64,000 nt of DNA from Thalassoglobus polymorphus (GTDB lineage Bacteria; Planctomycetota; Planctomycetia; Planctomycetales; Planctomycetaceae). Location: the NCBI RefSeq assembly GCF_007744255.1, contig NZ_CP036267.1, positions 1,471,541 to 1,535,540 of the forward strand, written 5' to 3'. The position numbers were made by a program, and so were the translations under genes. The notes under the pieces were generated by a model, which ran no database searches, had not been told where the DNA came from, and was given only the letters and a program-made list of their open reading frames with translations. Positions within the stretch are counted from its first letter, which is position 1. The number at the start of each line of letters is the position of its first letter. Below are positions 8,393 through 17,433 of this stretch, one piece after another.

Positions 8393-9022
8393 TCACTGAC
8401 TGACGAGTTTAGCAATGGCATGCAGCCACGAAGTGACCTCGCCCGCCGGATCGCTGTCGGCCAATAGTTCAGGCGTCATGCAATCGACGGCGTCTCGATT
8501 CAGCCATTGCTTGGCCTGATTACGGAGTCGTTTGCGAGTCCGTAATGACAGCGATGTCCATTCTCGCTGAATTCCTTTACTACGCAGGATCTCCAACGCA
8601 GCCAGTTCCGCCACATCGTCATCGTCGCCAAAGTTCACAGACACGTCGCGAGCATCGCGAATCGCCTGGAGATGCAGATAGTTCTCCAGACTCCGCTTGC
8701 CGGTCATGAAGGAACGATGCTTCGACAGCAAGTTGAGTTGATCAACAGCCAATCGCCGTTGCTCACTTTCCGGCGACATTTCGCGATCAAACAGTGAGAA
8801 TGCCGCTCGGCAGAGTGGAGTGAGTCGTTGCATCCACGGCTGTGGTCCGTTGCCACCCAGAGGGAGAATGGCAATCTCATGTGATTGTTCCAGAGTTGCG
8901 AGACTGGGAACAGCGGGATCGACTTCGGCGAGTACCCGGCTGATGCGTCGCAAGAATTCCACATCATGCGGCCCCTCTAACAGTATCAACACTGGGAGTG
9001 ACGTGTTGTGAGGTTCATTCAT
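8393..9022 (-). CDS. Stand-alone TOPRIM-domain protein
   Basis: About 209 residues from ATG 9022, chosen because AGGAGGG lies four to ten bases upstream. The N-terminus reads LPVLILLEGPHDVEFLRRI, a TOPRIM acidic loop of the OLD type (Glu in LLEG), followed by LPLGGNGPQPW and the second acidic element FSLFDREM. The C-terminal half is helical. TOPRIM domains hold divalent metals for nucleic-acid cleavage or joining, but no nuclease partner domain is present. It lies between DUF2997 and the AAA+ gene. Its role in the cluster is unknown. Confidence 0.7.
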   Translation of the reverse strand: MNEPHNTSLPVLILLEGPHDVEFLRRISRVLAEVDPAVPSLATLEQSHEIAILPLGGNGPQPWMQRLTPLCRAAFSLFDREMSPESEQRRLAVDQLNLLSKHRSFMTGKRSLENYLHLQAIRDARDVSVNFGDDDDVAELAALEILRSKGIQREWTSLSLRTRKRLRNQAKQWLNRDAVDCMTPELLADSDPAGEVTSWLHAIAKLVSQ

Positions 9023-9030
9023 CGTCCCTC

Positions 9031-9225
9031 CTACTGGTTGTGATGTTGCTGAGTTTCCGCCTTCTGGCTGGCATAGAACTCGGACGTCAATTGTTCGTCG
9101 AGATGTTGGCCGAGTGACCGTTCGATGAACCGGCTGGCTTCCAGGCATTCATTGCCAACAAAGCCCTTCGTCTCCACTCGTGATTGACCATTGGGTGCGA
9201 TGGTGATTTCGATCGTCTTGCTCAT
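9031..9225 (-). CDS. DUF2997 family protein
   Basis: A 64-residue protein beginning MSKTIEITIAPNGQSRVETKG with CLEASRFIERSLG in the middle. This is the DUF2997 pattern (a short beta-sheet then a helix). The ATG overlaps the DUF1257 stop as ATGA. In cyanobacteria and other bacteria DUF2997 is commonly encoded beside DUF1257. Its function is unknown. Confidence 0.85.
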   Translation of the reverse strand: MSKTIEITIAPNGQSRVETKGFVGNECLEASRFIERSLGQHLDEQLTSEFYASQKAETQQHHNQ

Positions 9226-9590
9226 ACAGCATCTCCCACATTCACGGTCAATTTGATTGAACCATCTTTCAAGGGTTGTTCGATCACAGAATGCCCCGCC
9301 TTGCGCGCTTCCAATGATGCTTTCTCAACCGCGTATCTTTGCAGGAACCGATCGAGTTGCTTCTGTTCACCCCACCGACCGTTGTAATTGTCGAAGGCGA
9401 GCGTGCCGGTGTTGACATCAGCCACCACCGGATAACGCCACTCCGGCAACTGCACAGACCAGCCCGTTTCCGAACTGCTAAACAATTTCACTTTGCCGAA
9501 GACTGGCTCCGGCAATTTGAGTCGATCACACGCCGACCGAATGGCGACGGGATCACGGACTTCTGTCTGAATCGAAACAATGTGCGACAA
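9222..9590 (-). CDS. DUF1257 (Ycf35-like) protein
   Basis: A 122-residue protein matching DUF1257/Ycf35: it starts SHIVSIQTEVRDP, then WSVQLPEWRYPVVADVNTG, DNYNGRWGEQKQLD, and ends with a DGSIKLTVNVG strand. The start codon is TTG, supported by a GGAGGAAC site about 8 bases upstream. It is the first gene of the minus-strand cluster and is coupled to DUF2997. Plastid and cyanobacterial relatives have no established biochemical role. Confidence 0.85.
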   Translation of the reverse strand: MSHIVSIQTEVRDPVAIRSACDRLKLPEPVFGKVKLFSSSETGWSVQLPEWRYPVVADVNTGTLAFDNYNGRWGEQKQLDRFLQRYAVEKASLEARKAGHSVIEQPLKDGSIKLTVNVGDAV

Positions 9591-9622
9591 GGCTTGTTCC
9601 TCCGAGTTACAGAAAACGAATG

Positions 9623-9688
9623 CAGGACCGACGACCGGTCCTGAAGTAAAGAAAGCCTCGTGTGAACCGGCTGAAGTCGGTTCACACG
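9623..9688 (-). promoter_or_regulatory. Two leader hairpins upstream of the Ubl cluster
   Basis: Two perfect stems lie just upstream of the DUF1257 start: CAGGACCG/CGGTCCTG (9623-9630 and 9636-9643, loop 5) and CGTGTGAACCG/CGGTTCACACG (9659-9669 and 9678-9688, loop 8). They would fall in the promoter or leader of the cluster and could be operators or RNA structures. The rest of the 303-base gap to gajA has a short GTAGG/CCTAC dyad (9804-9818) and no gene. Confidence 0.4.
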
Positions 9689-9893
9689 GGGCTGCGAATG
9701 CCTGAGAAGCGAGTTCCCAGAGCTATGCCAGGGCATCACTTCACTTGCCACGTTTTTGCCTCCAATTTAGCGCCAAGCGAGACTCACTACAAAATCCACT
9801 CAGGTAGGGATAACCTACAACTCTGAGTTTGCTCTGGAGAACAACCGAGCCAGTAAGAGGACGCTTCATTTTCAAATTCTAACCGGGCACACT

Positions 9894-11933
9894 ATGCATA
9901 TTTCAACGATTACATTTTCTAATTTTCGCTGTTTTGGTTCCTCACCAACTACGATCAACCTGAAACGGGTCAACGTGCTCATTGGTGAGAATGGAGCTGG
10001 AAAATCTGCTGTTCTGGTGGGCTTCGCCCGGCTGTTTGGCATCGCAACTGACGATCGAACAGTACGCGTTGACGACTTTCACATCGATCGAGGAAAGACA
10101 AGGTCGGACTTTGATGAAGACGGAATCAAACTATGGATTGAGGCACGGATTGAGTTTCCAGAACTACAAGACGACACCGATGAAGAATCTTTCCAGACGA
10201 TCCCACAAAACTTTCGTCAAATGCTTGTTGATGACACCGGCAGTGTTCCTCACTGTCGAATTCGCCTCATTGCGGAATGGCAAAAGGGCAACCTTCCCGA
10301 TGGCGAGATTGAGCAAACACTGTATTGGGTAACGAAGGCAACTAACGATGAAGAAGAGTTCAGCGAGAACGACTGCTTCCCAATGAAGCCCGTCGATCGT
10401 CAACAAATTCATGTGCACTATGTCCCAGCTTCACGTGATCCCTCAAAACACCTGCGCGTGGCAACACGCTCGATGCTGAAGCGACTTCTGGATTCTGCAA
10501 TTTGGAGCGACGATCTCGCTGATCAGGTTGAAAACGCTACGGAGGAGCTTGGGAAATCTATTGCAGAGGAAAAGTCAATCCAAGAGCTTCAGTCCCAGAT
10601 CAACAATGCTTGGAAATCACTGTATAACCGTAAACGTTTTACGGGACTGAGCCTCGAACTGGAGTCTCAACGCTTGGAAGACGTTGTCTCGACTCTCTCA
10701 GCGAGGTTGTTGACTGAGGATAGTTCTCAGTCCGACGGAGTTCAACGATTGAGTGATGGTTTGCGATCTTTACTCTACTTTACGCTCGTGAAAAGCTCAT
10801 TCGTTATTGAACAAGACGCAGTGACCTCTGACCAAGAAGAAGCGACATTTGATCGAGACAAGCTCAATCCACCCCTTTTGACCCTGTTTGCGATTGAGGA
10901 ACCGGAAACTCATTTAGCACCGCATCTTTTGGGACGAATTCTGAAGATGATTCGTGATCTTGTTGAATCGTACCGAGCACAAGCGGTTTTCAGTTCGCAT
11001 TCCCCTTCGGTTATGAATCGTATTGAACCAGAAGAGGTGCGGCATCTCGCTCTTGACCCGTCAACAGATTGCACGATCATCTCTGAACTTCCAATCCCGA
11101 CTGGAGATCAGGTCGCGGAGAAGTTTATACGCCAAGCTGTTCAAGCGTTTCCCGAGTTATACTTTGCTCGTGCTGTCGTACTCGGCGAAGGTGATAGCGA
11201 AGTAATCATCTTGAATCGGCTCTTTGAGGCAAATGACTATCCAACAGATCCCAATGTGATTTCGATCGTGCCCCTGGGCGGACGGCATGTCAATCACATG
11301 TGGAAACTCCTCAGTAGTCTCTCAATCTCTTTTGTGACGATTCTCGATTTGGATCGGGAACGTTCGGGAGGCGGTTGGGGAAGGATTCATTATGTTTGTG
11401 AGCAGCTCATCGAGAATGGCGTTGATCGCGATCAACTGCTGCTAGTTGGGGATGGAGACGATGCTCACGTATTGTCTGATGAGGAATTCGAAGAAATGAA
11501 GAAATGGAAGATATCATCCCCCGAATTAATGAATTGGGTCGAGTCACTCGAACAGTATGGTGTCTTTTTCTCATCTCCTCTCGATATCGATTTCCTGCTC
11601 TATCGCGCATTTCGCGACGTGTACAAACAGACCACGACTTCTGGACCTCGGCAGCTTTCCGAGAAAGAGGATGTGGCCGCAAAACAAAAACAAGCTCTGA
11701 AAAAAGCAGTACTTCGCGATGTTCTCACAGCTGGACAAACATATTCAGATGCGGAGATAGCGTCTTTCAGCTGGTATCGCCATCTTTTTCTTACACGTAG
11801 CAAACCTGCAACCCACATGTCAGCATTATCGATGATCGAGGACGATGCCTTCCTTGAAAACTGTCCGGAAGTGTTGACGAGATTGTTGACATGTCTGACT
11901 GAGCGAGCCAAGCAAGGACAGGGTGATTCGTGA
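9894..11933 (+). CDS. gajA: OLD-family ATPase/TOPRIM endonuclease (Gabija GajA-like)
   Basis: A 679-residue class 2 OLD protein. The N-terminal ABC-type ATPase has FRCFGSS, Walker A GENGAGKS at 31-38, the signature-like LSDGLRSLLYF near 285, and Walker B LTLFAIEEPETHL near 335-347. The C-terminal TOPRIM has AVVLGEGDSEVIIL (about 425-438) and VTILDLDRE (about 480). In Gabija, GajA is a DNA-nicking endonuclease controlled by nucleotides and acts with the UvrD-like GajB. It is about 100 residues longer than the best-known GajA, so I call it Gabija-like. The stop overlaps the helicase's GTG start (GTGA). It is transcribed divergently from the Ubl cluster. Confidence 0.8.
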   Translation: MHISTITFSNFRCFGSSPTTINLKRVNVLIGENGAGKSAVLVGFARLFGIATDDRTVRVDDFHIDRGKTRSDFDEDGIKLWIEARIEFPELQDDTDEESFQTIPQNFRQMLVDDTGSVPHCRIRLIAEWQKGNLPDGEIEQTLYWVTKATNDEEEFSENDCFPMKPVDRQQIHVHYVPASRDPSKHLRVATRSMLKRLLDSAIWSDDLADQVENATEELGKSIAEEKSIQELQSQINNAWKSLYNRKRFTGLSLELESQRLEDVVSTLSARLLTEDSSQSDGVQRLSDGLRSLLYFTLVKSSFVIEQDAVTSDQEEATFDRDKLNPPLLTLFAIEEPETHLAPHLLGRILKMIRDLVESYRAQAVFSSHSPSVMNRIEPEEVRHLALDPSTDCTIISELPIPTGDQVAEKFIRQAVQAFPELYFARAVVLGEGDSEVIILNRLFEANDYPTDPNVISIVPLGGRHVNHMWKLLSSLSISFVTILDLDRERSGGGWGRIHYVCEQLIENGVDRDQLLLVGDGDDAHVLSDEEFEEMKKWKISSPELMNWVESLEQYGVFFSSPLDIDFLLYRAFRDVYKQTTTSGPRQLSEKEDVAAKQKQALKKAVLRDVLTAGQTYSDAEIASFSWYRHLFLTRSKPATHMSALSMIEDDAFLENCPEVLTRLLTCLTERAKQGQGDS

Positions 11934-13861
11934 AGCGTACTATCACCCCAGAGGAATGGAGCCCAGTTGGTGTATCGAGTCTGGAACAGGCTGCAGAATT
12001 TGCTGTTCGAAGTGAGACGAACGGTGTCGTTGTTGCTGGTCCAGGAGCAGGCAAAACAGAACTTTTGGCTCAGCGTGCCGATTACTTGTTGCGGACCGGA
12101 ATATGTGCTCCCCCGAGAAGAATTTTAGCAATCAGCTTCAAGAGAGACGCAGCTCGTAATCTCGAAGAACGAGTCGCTGAGCGACTGCCGAAAGAGATGG
12201 CGAGTCGATTTGATTCCTGGACATTCGACAAGTTTAGCAAACAGATGCTCGACCGATTCAGGAAGGGGCTGCCGACTTGTTGGCGACCTGTTGATAATTA
12301 CGAACTCAGTTTCTGGATCAAAGAGCAGAATGCAGGTCGAATTCTGGAGAATTGTGCATCGGCGCTTGGTCTCGGTCTTGGTGACATTGCTCATATTCCA
12401 AGAAGAGAGTGGTATAACGATGTCTTCATCGGAGCTTTTCCGCTGCTCGAAGACATCGCTGAATACTCAGATGATCTTGAATACCGATTAGCAACCGCCT
12501 TCTGGAAAGGTTGTCTCGTCAGACAACCGTCCATCATCAATTTTCAAATGATCTCAAGGCTCGTCGAGTTGCAACTCCGGATGAACCCTGCAATTCGCAA
12601 CGGGCTGCGTGCCACTTATGCGTTCGTGTTTCTTGACGAGTTCCAAGACACGACGAATTTGCAATATGATATCGTTAAAACAGCTTTTCACGATTCATCA
12701 ACGATTCTGACGGCCGTTGGCGATCCGAAGCAGTGTATCATGACGTGGGCCGGTGCCCTCGATGGTGTCATGAAGACATTCGCCAACGATTTTTCAGCGA
12801 AACCTTACATTCTGCGTCGAAATTATCGATCCGAACCCGAGCTCATCACCATCCTCGGGAGTCTTGCCAAACAGATCGAACCCGATGCCATTGAACCCGC
12901 GCATGGAACGGGGAAAACATCTGGCGAAGGTCAATGTCGAGTCTTTGAATTCGCTGATGATCGCGCAGAAGCACATGCAATCTCACAATTGCTTGATTAT
13001 TCGGTGAAGCAAGAGAACATCCCACCGCGCGAAATCTGTATCCTATGCCGAAAACTGGTGGTCAACTACTCCCAAGAACTGTTCCGATCTGTAGAGCATC
13101 GTGCGGAAGGTTATGGAATTCGAGACGAGTCTTCGTTACAGGATCTTCTTGCGGAACCGATCACAATAATCCTTTCGGATGCCATCACAGTTGCCACTGG
13201 AACCTCTGAAAGCGAATCGTGGTCTCGACTTCAGGAGTTGTTGGCGATAACGACACCGAAGGGCAAGGGGAGACGCACAGCGAGTCGTATGCTGTCATTG
13301 GGAATCGACTATTTGGCGGCATCGTTGCTCGTCACAGAGCCTGAACCAGACAAATTGCTCGAAGTTCTTCAAGGCGTTCTGGCTGTATTTGGAGTCGAAA
13401 GACTGAAACAGCAGTTCCCCCAATACATTCAGGGTGACTACTTCGACAAACTGATGACTCAGTTCTGTGATAATCTCTGCACTAGATTTGTTTCAGAAGC
13501 GTCACCTTTAGATGGTTGGCGAACAGCACTTCAATCGATAATTGGTATGAATTCCATTCCAATGATGACAGTCCATAAAAGTAAAGGGCTCGAATACCAT
13601 ACTGTCATCTTCATGGGCCTCGAAGACGCCGCGTTCAACAATCTCAAAGACCCAGTCGAAGAGGGAAACAATTTTTTCGTAGCATTCTCCCGCGCTAAGA
13701 AACGCGTTGTATTTACGTTTTCAAGAAGGCGATTCGGAAGTCAACAGAGGCAAACGAATGTGCAGCTACTCTATGACTGGCTCGCAGCTGCTGGGGTGCA
13801 AATAGAACCGGCGGATCAACTTGATTTTTTAAATGGAATTCCATCAATCCAACACGAATAA
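11930..13861 (+). CDS. gajB: UvrD/Rep-like superfamily 1 helicase (Gabija GajB-like)
   Basis: A 643-residue helicase with all the main SF1A motifs: Walker A GPGAGKTELL near 36-45, motif II FLDEFQD near 233-239, motif III AVGDPKQCIMTWAGA, motif IV RRNYRSEPEL, motif V MTVHKSKGLEYHTVI and motif VI FVAFSRAKKR. The GTG start overlaps the GajA stop, so the pair is coupled. Together they form a Gabija-type anti-phage module or, more generally, a class 2 OLD-helicase pair. It is longer than the typical 500-residue GajB. Confidence 0.8.
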   Translation: MKRTITPEEWSPVGVSSLEQAAEFAVRSETNGVVVAGPGAGKTELLAQRADYLLRTGICAPPRRILAISFKRDAARNLEERVAERLPKEMASRFDSWTFDKFSKQMLDRFRKGLPTCWRPVDNYELSFWIKEQNAGRILENCASALGLGLGDIAHIPRREWYNDVFIGAFPLLEDIAEYSDDLEYRLATAFWKGCLVRQPSIINFQMISRLVELQLRMNPAIRNGLRATYAFVFLDEFQDTTNLQYDIVKTAFHDSSTILTAVGDPKQCIMTWAGALDGVMKTFANDFSAKPYILRRNYRSEPELITILGSLAKQIEPDAIEPAHGTGKTSGEGQCRVFEFADDRAEAHAISQLLDYSVKQENIPPREICILCRKLVVNYSQELFRSVEHRAEGYGIRDESSLQDLLAEPITIILSDAITVATGTSESESWSRLQELLAITTPKGKGRRTASRMLSLGIDYLAASLLVTEPEPDKLLEVLQGVLAVFGVERLKQQFPQYIQGDYFDKLMTQFCDNLCTRFVSEASPLDGWRTALQSIIGMNSIPMMTVHKSKGLEYHTVIFMGLEDAAFNNLKDPVEEGNNFFVAFSRAKKRVVFTFSRRRFGSQQRQTNVQLLYDWLAAAGVQIEPADQLDFLNGIPSIQHE

Positions 13862-14223
13862 GTTTCACTATTATTATTTTTGATCCCACTACAGACAACT
13901 CGAATGCATTGCGTACGAAAGAGACGTCCAGTGAGATTCATATTCACATCTGGTTGGTGTTCAGTCAATTTCGCGACACTATTCCTGGTTTGAATAATGT
14001 GGAGTGGGTCGTCTGACTGAGATCAGTTCGATCACATCAACTCATCAATCGCGACACTCGTTAGGAGCTATCGTTTGGGAACAACTGTCTGAATTCTAGG
14101 GTTTTTGCGTCTCAAACGGATAATCGGCAATATTTGCCGGTTTGGTATTGCTTGTGCAATCCATTAGTACATCGCGAAATTGCGATTCACTTGAAATTGA
14201 AATCCTAACGAGGAGATGGATCG
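13862..14223. other. Intergenic stretch without recognised gene
   Basis: These 362 bases between the helicase and the Tyr-rich secreted protein contain no convincing reading frame or RNA gene. A GAGGAGATGGATCG ribosome site at the right end serves the next gene. Confidence 0.5.
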
Positions 14224-14571
14224 ATGAAACGTTTACTTGCATTGAGTGCTGCCCTGACTGCCGCAATCTTGATGGGATCGTCAGCTCAGGCTGCAGGTTT
14301 CGGAGTCAGTTGGGGAAACGGTTACAACAACTATGGCGGTGCCTATTCTCACGGGGGTCGCTCTTACTCACGAAATTACGGCAACTACGGATCCAGATTT
14401 AACAACGGCTATCGGTCAAACTATGGTTCCTATCCTTCTTTCGGATATGGTCGCTCGTACCATGATACCAGCCACTATGATTATCACCCACCAACTGTGA
14501 CCAGGCATCGCAACCACTTGCACTACACGCCAGGTCACTATGATTTCCATCAGACAGGGCATCATCACTAA
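14224..14571 (+). CDS. Secreted Tyr/Gly/Asn/His-rich protein
   Basis: A 115-residue protein with a clear signal peptide (MKRLLALSAALTAAILMGSSAQA, cleavage after AQA). The mature part is low-complexity, rich in Gly, Tyr, Asn, Ser and Arg, and ends in a His-rich tail (HYDFHQTGHHH). GAGGAG lies 7-12 bases upstream of the ATG. No family is recognised. It resembles in style the repeat protein at 59671-59976. The histidine-rich tail could bind metals; that is inference. Confidence 0.7.
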   Translation: MKRLLALSAALTAAILMGSSAQAAGFGVSWGNGYNNYGGAYSHGGRSYSRNYGNYGSRFNNGYRSNYGSYPSFGYGRSYHDTSHYDYHPPTVTRHRNHLHYTPGHYDFHQTGHHH

Positions 14572-14681
14572 GCAAGTGCGCGTGTGATAAAGTCGAGACC
14601 ACGAAGTGAGTCGCTCCCTGCTAACTCCGTGGATTTCCTAGCAATTCAAACTGCCAACCGAGTTCCGTACTTGCAATTCTA

Positions 14682-15616
14682 GAAGTAGTCACAAAACGTC
14701 AAAGTGTTTGTTTGATTGGTCTTAAAGTTGCGTGAAGAGGTCTTCTGAAAGGAGACACTCTCATGGAATTGACGCTGATCTGGTGGTCCAAACGGGAGCG
14801 GGCTTCCTCAACTTCAGCGTCCAGGACGGATCGCACAGTCACTTTGACTGATAAACAATGGGATTTGATCTCAAATCTGTTTCGCTGGACTCCTCTCACC
14901 TCAAAAGGAGGTCGTCCCAAAATCCACCCTCGGGACTGCCTGGAAGGGATCTTGTGGGTGCTGGTGAGCGGTGCTCGTTGGAAAGATTTACCAAAGGAGT
15001 ATCCATCAAAAGCGACTTGCCATCGGCGATTTGTCGAATGGACGAAGGATGGTCGGCTGCTCAAGGTGTGGCAACGTTTGCTTGAACTGACCGACTCCCG
15101 CAAGGCGATTGATCTCTCCGAAACATTTGCTGACGGAACGCTTTCGTCAGGTAAAAAAGGGGCAGAAGCATTGGCCCGACTCGTCGTGGGAAGGGGACGA
15201 AAGTGATGATCTGCGTCGATGCGAACGGAATTCCCATTGGCATCGACACCGAATCTGCCAACCGCAATGAAGTCATTTTGATCGAACCATTGCTGGATAA
15301 ATTGGCTTTGCAAAATCGACAACCCAAACGTGTCATTTATGACAAAGCGGCCGACAGCGACAAGCTTCGCAAGCGACTGGCAGCGCGGGATATTGACTTG
15401 ATCTGTCCTCACAAGAAAAGCCGAGTCAGCCCGCCTCTGCAAGACGGTCACAAGCTTAGACGCTACCGACGAAGATGGATCGTGGAACGTACCATTGCCT
15501 GGCTGCATAACTATTGTCGAATTGTCACCCGCTGGGAACGCCATGATTTTCTCTACGAAAGCTTCGTCATCCTCGGATGTGCATTTACACTACTCAAAAG
15601 GTTTTGAGACCGCTTC
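14682..15616 (+). mobile_element. IS5-family insertion sequence
   Basis: The transposase is flanked by imperfect inverted repeats: GAAGTAGTCACAAAAC at the left (from 14682) and its near-complement GTTTTGAGACCGCTTC at the right (15601-15616). CTAG-type sequence abuts both ends, as expected for an IS5-group target duplication (TA or CTAG). Length is about 935 bp. It sits between the Tyr-rich secreted protein gene and the outer-membrane factor gene without interrupting either. Confidence 0.75.
14763..15607 (+). CDS. IS5-family transposase made by -1 frameshift
   Basis: Two overlapping frames (14763-15206 and 15203-15607) encode one DDE transposase of about 280 residues. The first carries the N-terminal helix-turn-helix and catalytic FADGT (first Asp). 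The second carries VDANGIPIG (second Asp) and WIVERTIAWL (Glu). The heptamer A AAA AAG followed by GGG at 15153-15159 is a classic slippery site. A -1 shift there joins the frames to give a family-typical KKRG...TRRGKGTKVM sequence, whereas the unshifted frame diverges. Only the shifted product contains the whole catalytic triad. Confidence 0.8.
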
Positions 15617-15807
15617 TAGCTAGAGGGATTTCAGAAATCAACAAATGCAACTACGATACCATCCGTATCTGAAAGTGATCTTCACATGTGAATAAGGTCC
15701 GAATGAACAGGCAACCCCTATATCTCTGGATTGCGAAGTAGAAGCTCACCTGCGACAGAAGTCGTCATTGCGATGGGCATTGTGATCATAATGACCACTC
15801 TGGTGCC

Positions 15808-17358
15808 TTATTGACCACTTAATGCCTGTCCACGCAGACCGTCGTCTCCGTCATAAGTGACGACATTGGATAGCCCACCAGTCAGGAGAAGTCCTTCAAT
15901 TCTGGCGTTCGCTGTAGCGAGATTTCCCAGGCTGGCAACGTAATTCAAGTTTGCATCGAAGTAAGCCCGGCGTGCTGTTAGCACTCGCAGGAAATCAAAT
16001 TCCCCAGCCACCTGGGCTTCCTGAACTAGGTCCAGCGTTTCCTGGGCTTTGGGCAGAATTGCTGATTGATACCGTTGTACGTTCGCCTGAGCGACTTGAT
16101 AGTCTCGCAGTGCGATGGCTAAATTCTGTCGAATCTGCATCTTGAGCCGCTGGACGTTCTGAGTGGCTTCACAGTATTCGGCGTGAGCTGCTGAGATGTT
16201 CCCCGTGTTCTTGTTGTTGTAGGGAATCGGCAAACTCAACTGGATATTGGCAAATGCGTCACCGGTTCCGTCATCTCGTCCGACACCAAGTTGACCATTG
16301 ACGTTGGGAATTGCCTGGACATTCTGACGCTGCATGTTCGCCTGGGCGCGGTGAACACGAGCCTGCGCCGCCGAAATCAATGGACTCTGCGAGACAATCT
16401 GTTGGTATAATGCATCGGTCTCTCGCTCTAAATCAGACGGTTGAAGCTCTCCTGCCAATGTGGGAGCCTCCATTCCAGGAACTCCAGCAATGGCAGCCAA
16501 CTGGTTCCAGGCCGATTCAAAGTCGAACTCAGCCTCCTGGATAATCAGTTCAACTTCATTTAGTTGTATTTCCGATTGAAGGACATCGGGGCGCGTTCCA
16601 ACCAATGCGTCAACACGCTGTTGGGAAACGTCTACTCCTTTCTCTGCAATGTCTCGGAAGTCACGGGCCAGTTCCAAACGCTTTTGGGCAGCCAGGGCTT
16701 CATAGAACTGGATGCGAATGTCGGTGCGGACACGTTGCCGTTGTGCTTCAGCCTGCCACCGAACCGATTCAACATCGTGCCCAATTACCTGTTCGTTCCA
16801 GGCGAGTTTGTTGCCGCGGACGAAGGTTTGTGAGACAAATGCACCATGCAGCCCGCCTGCTCCTTCGTTCCCAATCTCTTCCCCGAAGTAGCCGATTGAA
16901 GGATTCGGCTTTCGCCCCACTTGATAATGGATTCCAGACGCTTTAGCTGCCACGGCGTTCGCTTGCTGGATCGAGGGATTGTTTTGAAACGCCATCTCCT
17001 CCAACGCCTGGAGAGTCAATCCTGTTTGAGTTGGAGAAGAACTTGTCGGCGGGGCGGGCGGAAGTTTTCCAGGTTCCTTCGGGGTGTTGGTCTGCTCGTT
17101 CGGGTCAGACTGAAAATTGACAACCTCAATTTGGTCAGCCGAAGTTGTTGACTTTTCAACGGCCTCAATGGACGGACTGGTCAATTCGATAGTTGGTCGT
17201 TCCAAAGCTGGCTTCTCTGCCACAGCCACAACCTGAGTGGTCGCTTCCGCAGGCATAATCATGTTTGCGAGTTGAGTTCTCGCCGAAGCACATCCCAGCC
17301 CCACAAAGGGAACAAGTCCGATAGAAAGAATATGACGGCGATACGATGACTTGCTCAT
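15808..17358 (-). CDS. TolC/CusC-family outer-membrane efflux lipoprotein
   Basis: A 516-residue outer-membrane factor for a metal RND pump. The start at 17358 is set by CAGGAG about eight bases upstream. An N-terminal signal with lipobox VGLGC is followed by a Pro/Thr-rich linker. The two OEP repeats begin around LTLQALEEMAFQNNPSIQQA and LYQQIVSQSPLISAAQARV, each with the long helices of the periplasmic barrel. It lies divergently from the adaptor and pump genes at 18876-23809 and presumably completes that tripartite system. A small Cys-rich secreted protein gene lies 75 bases upstream in the same direction. Confidence 0.8.
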   Translation of the reverse strand: MSKSSYRRHILSIGLVPFVGLGCASARTQLANMIMPAEATTQVVAVAEKPALERPTIELTSPSIEAVEKSTTSADQIEVVNFQSDPNEQTNTPKEPGKLPPAPPTSSSPTQTGLTLQALEEMAFQNNPSIQQANAVAAKASGIHYQVGRKPNPSIGYFGEEIGNEGAGGLHGAFVSQTFVRGNKLAWNEQVIGHDVESVRWQAEAQRQRVRTDIRIQFYEALAAQKRLELARDFRDIAEKGVDVSQQRVDALVGTRPDVLQSEIQLNEVELIIQEAEFDFESAWNQLAAIAGVPGMEAPTLAGELQPSDLERETDALYQQIVSQSPLISAAQARVHRAQANMQRQNVQAIPNVNGQLGVGRDDGTGDAFANIQLSLPIPYNNKNTGNISAAHAEYCEATQNVQRLKMQIRQNLAIALRDYQVAQANVQRYQSAILPKAQETLDLVQEAQVAGEFDFLRVLTARRAYFDANLNYVASLGNLATANARIEGLLLTGGLSNVVTYDGDDGLRGQALSGQ

Positions 17359-17433
17359 GACCGGTCTCCTGTAGAGGAATTGCATTGGAAAGAAAGTCTT
17401 GATTCAGAATGATGAAATCATGCCAACGTCATT

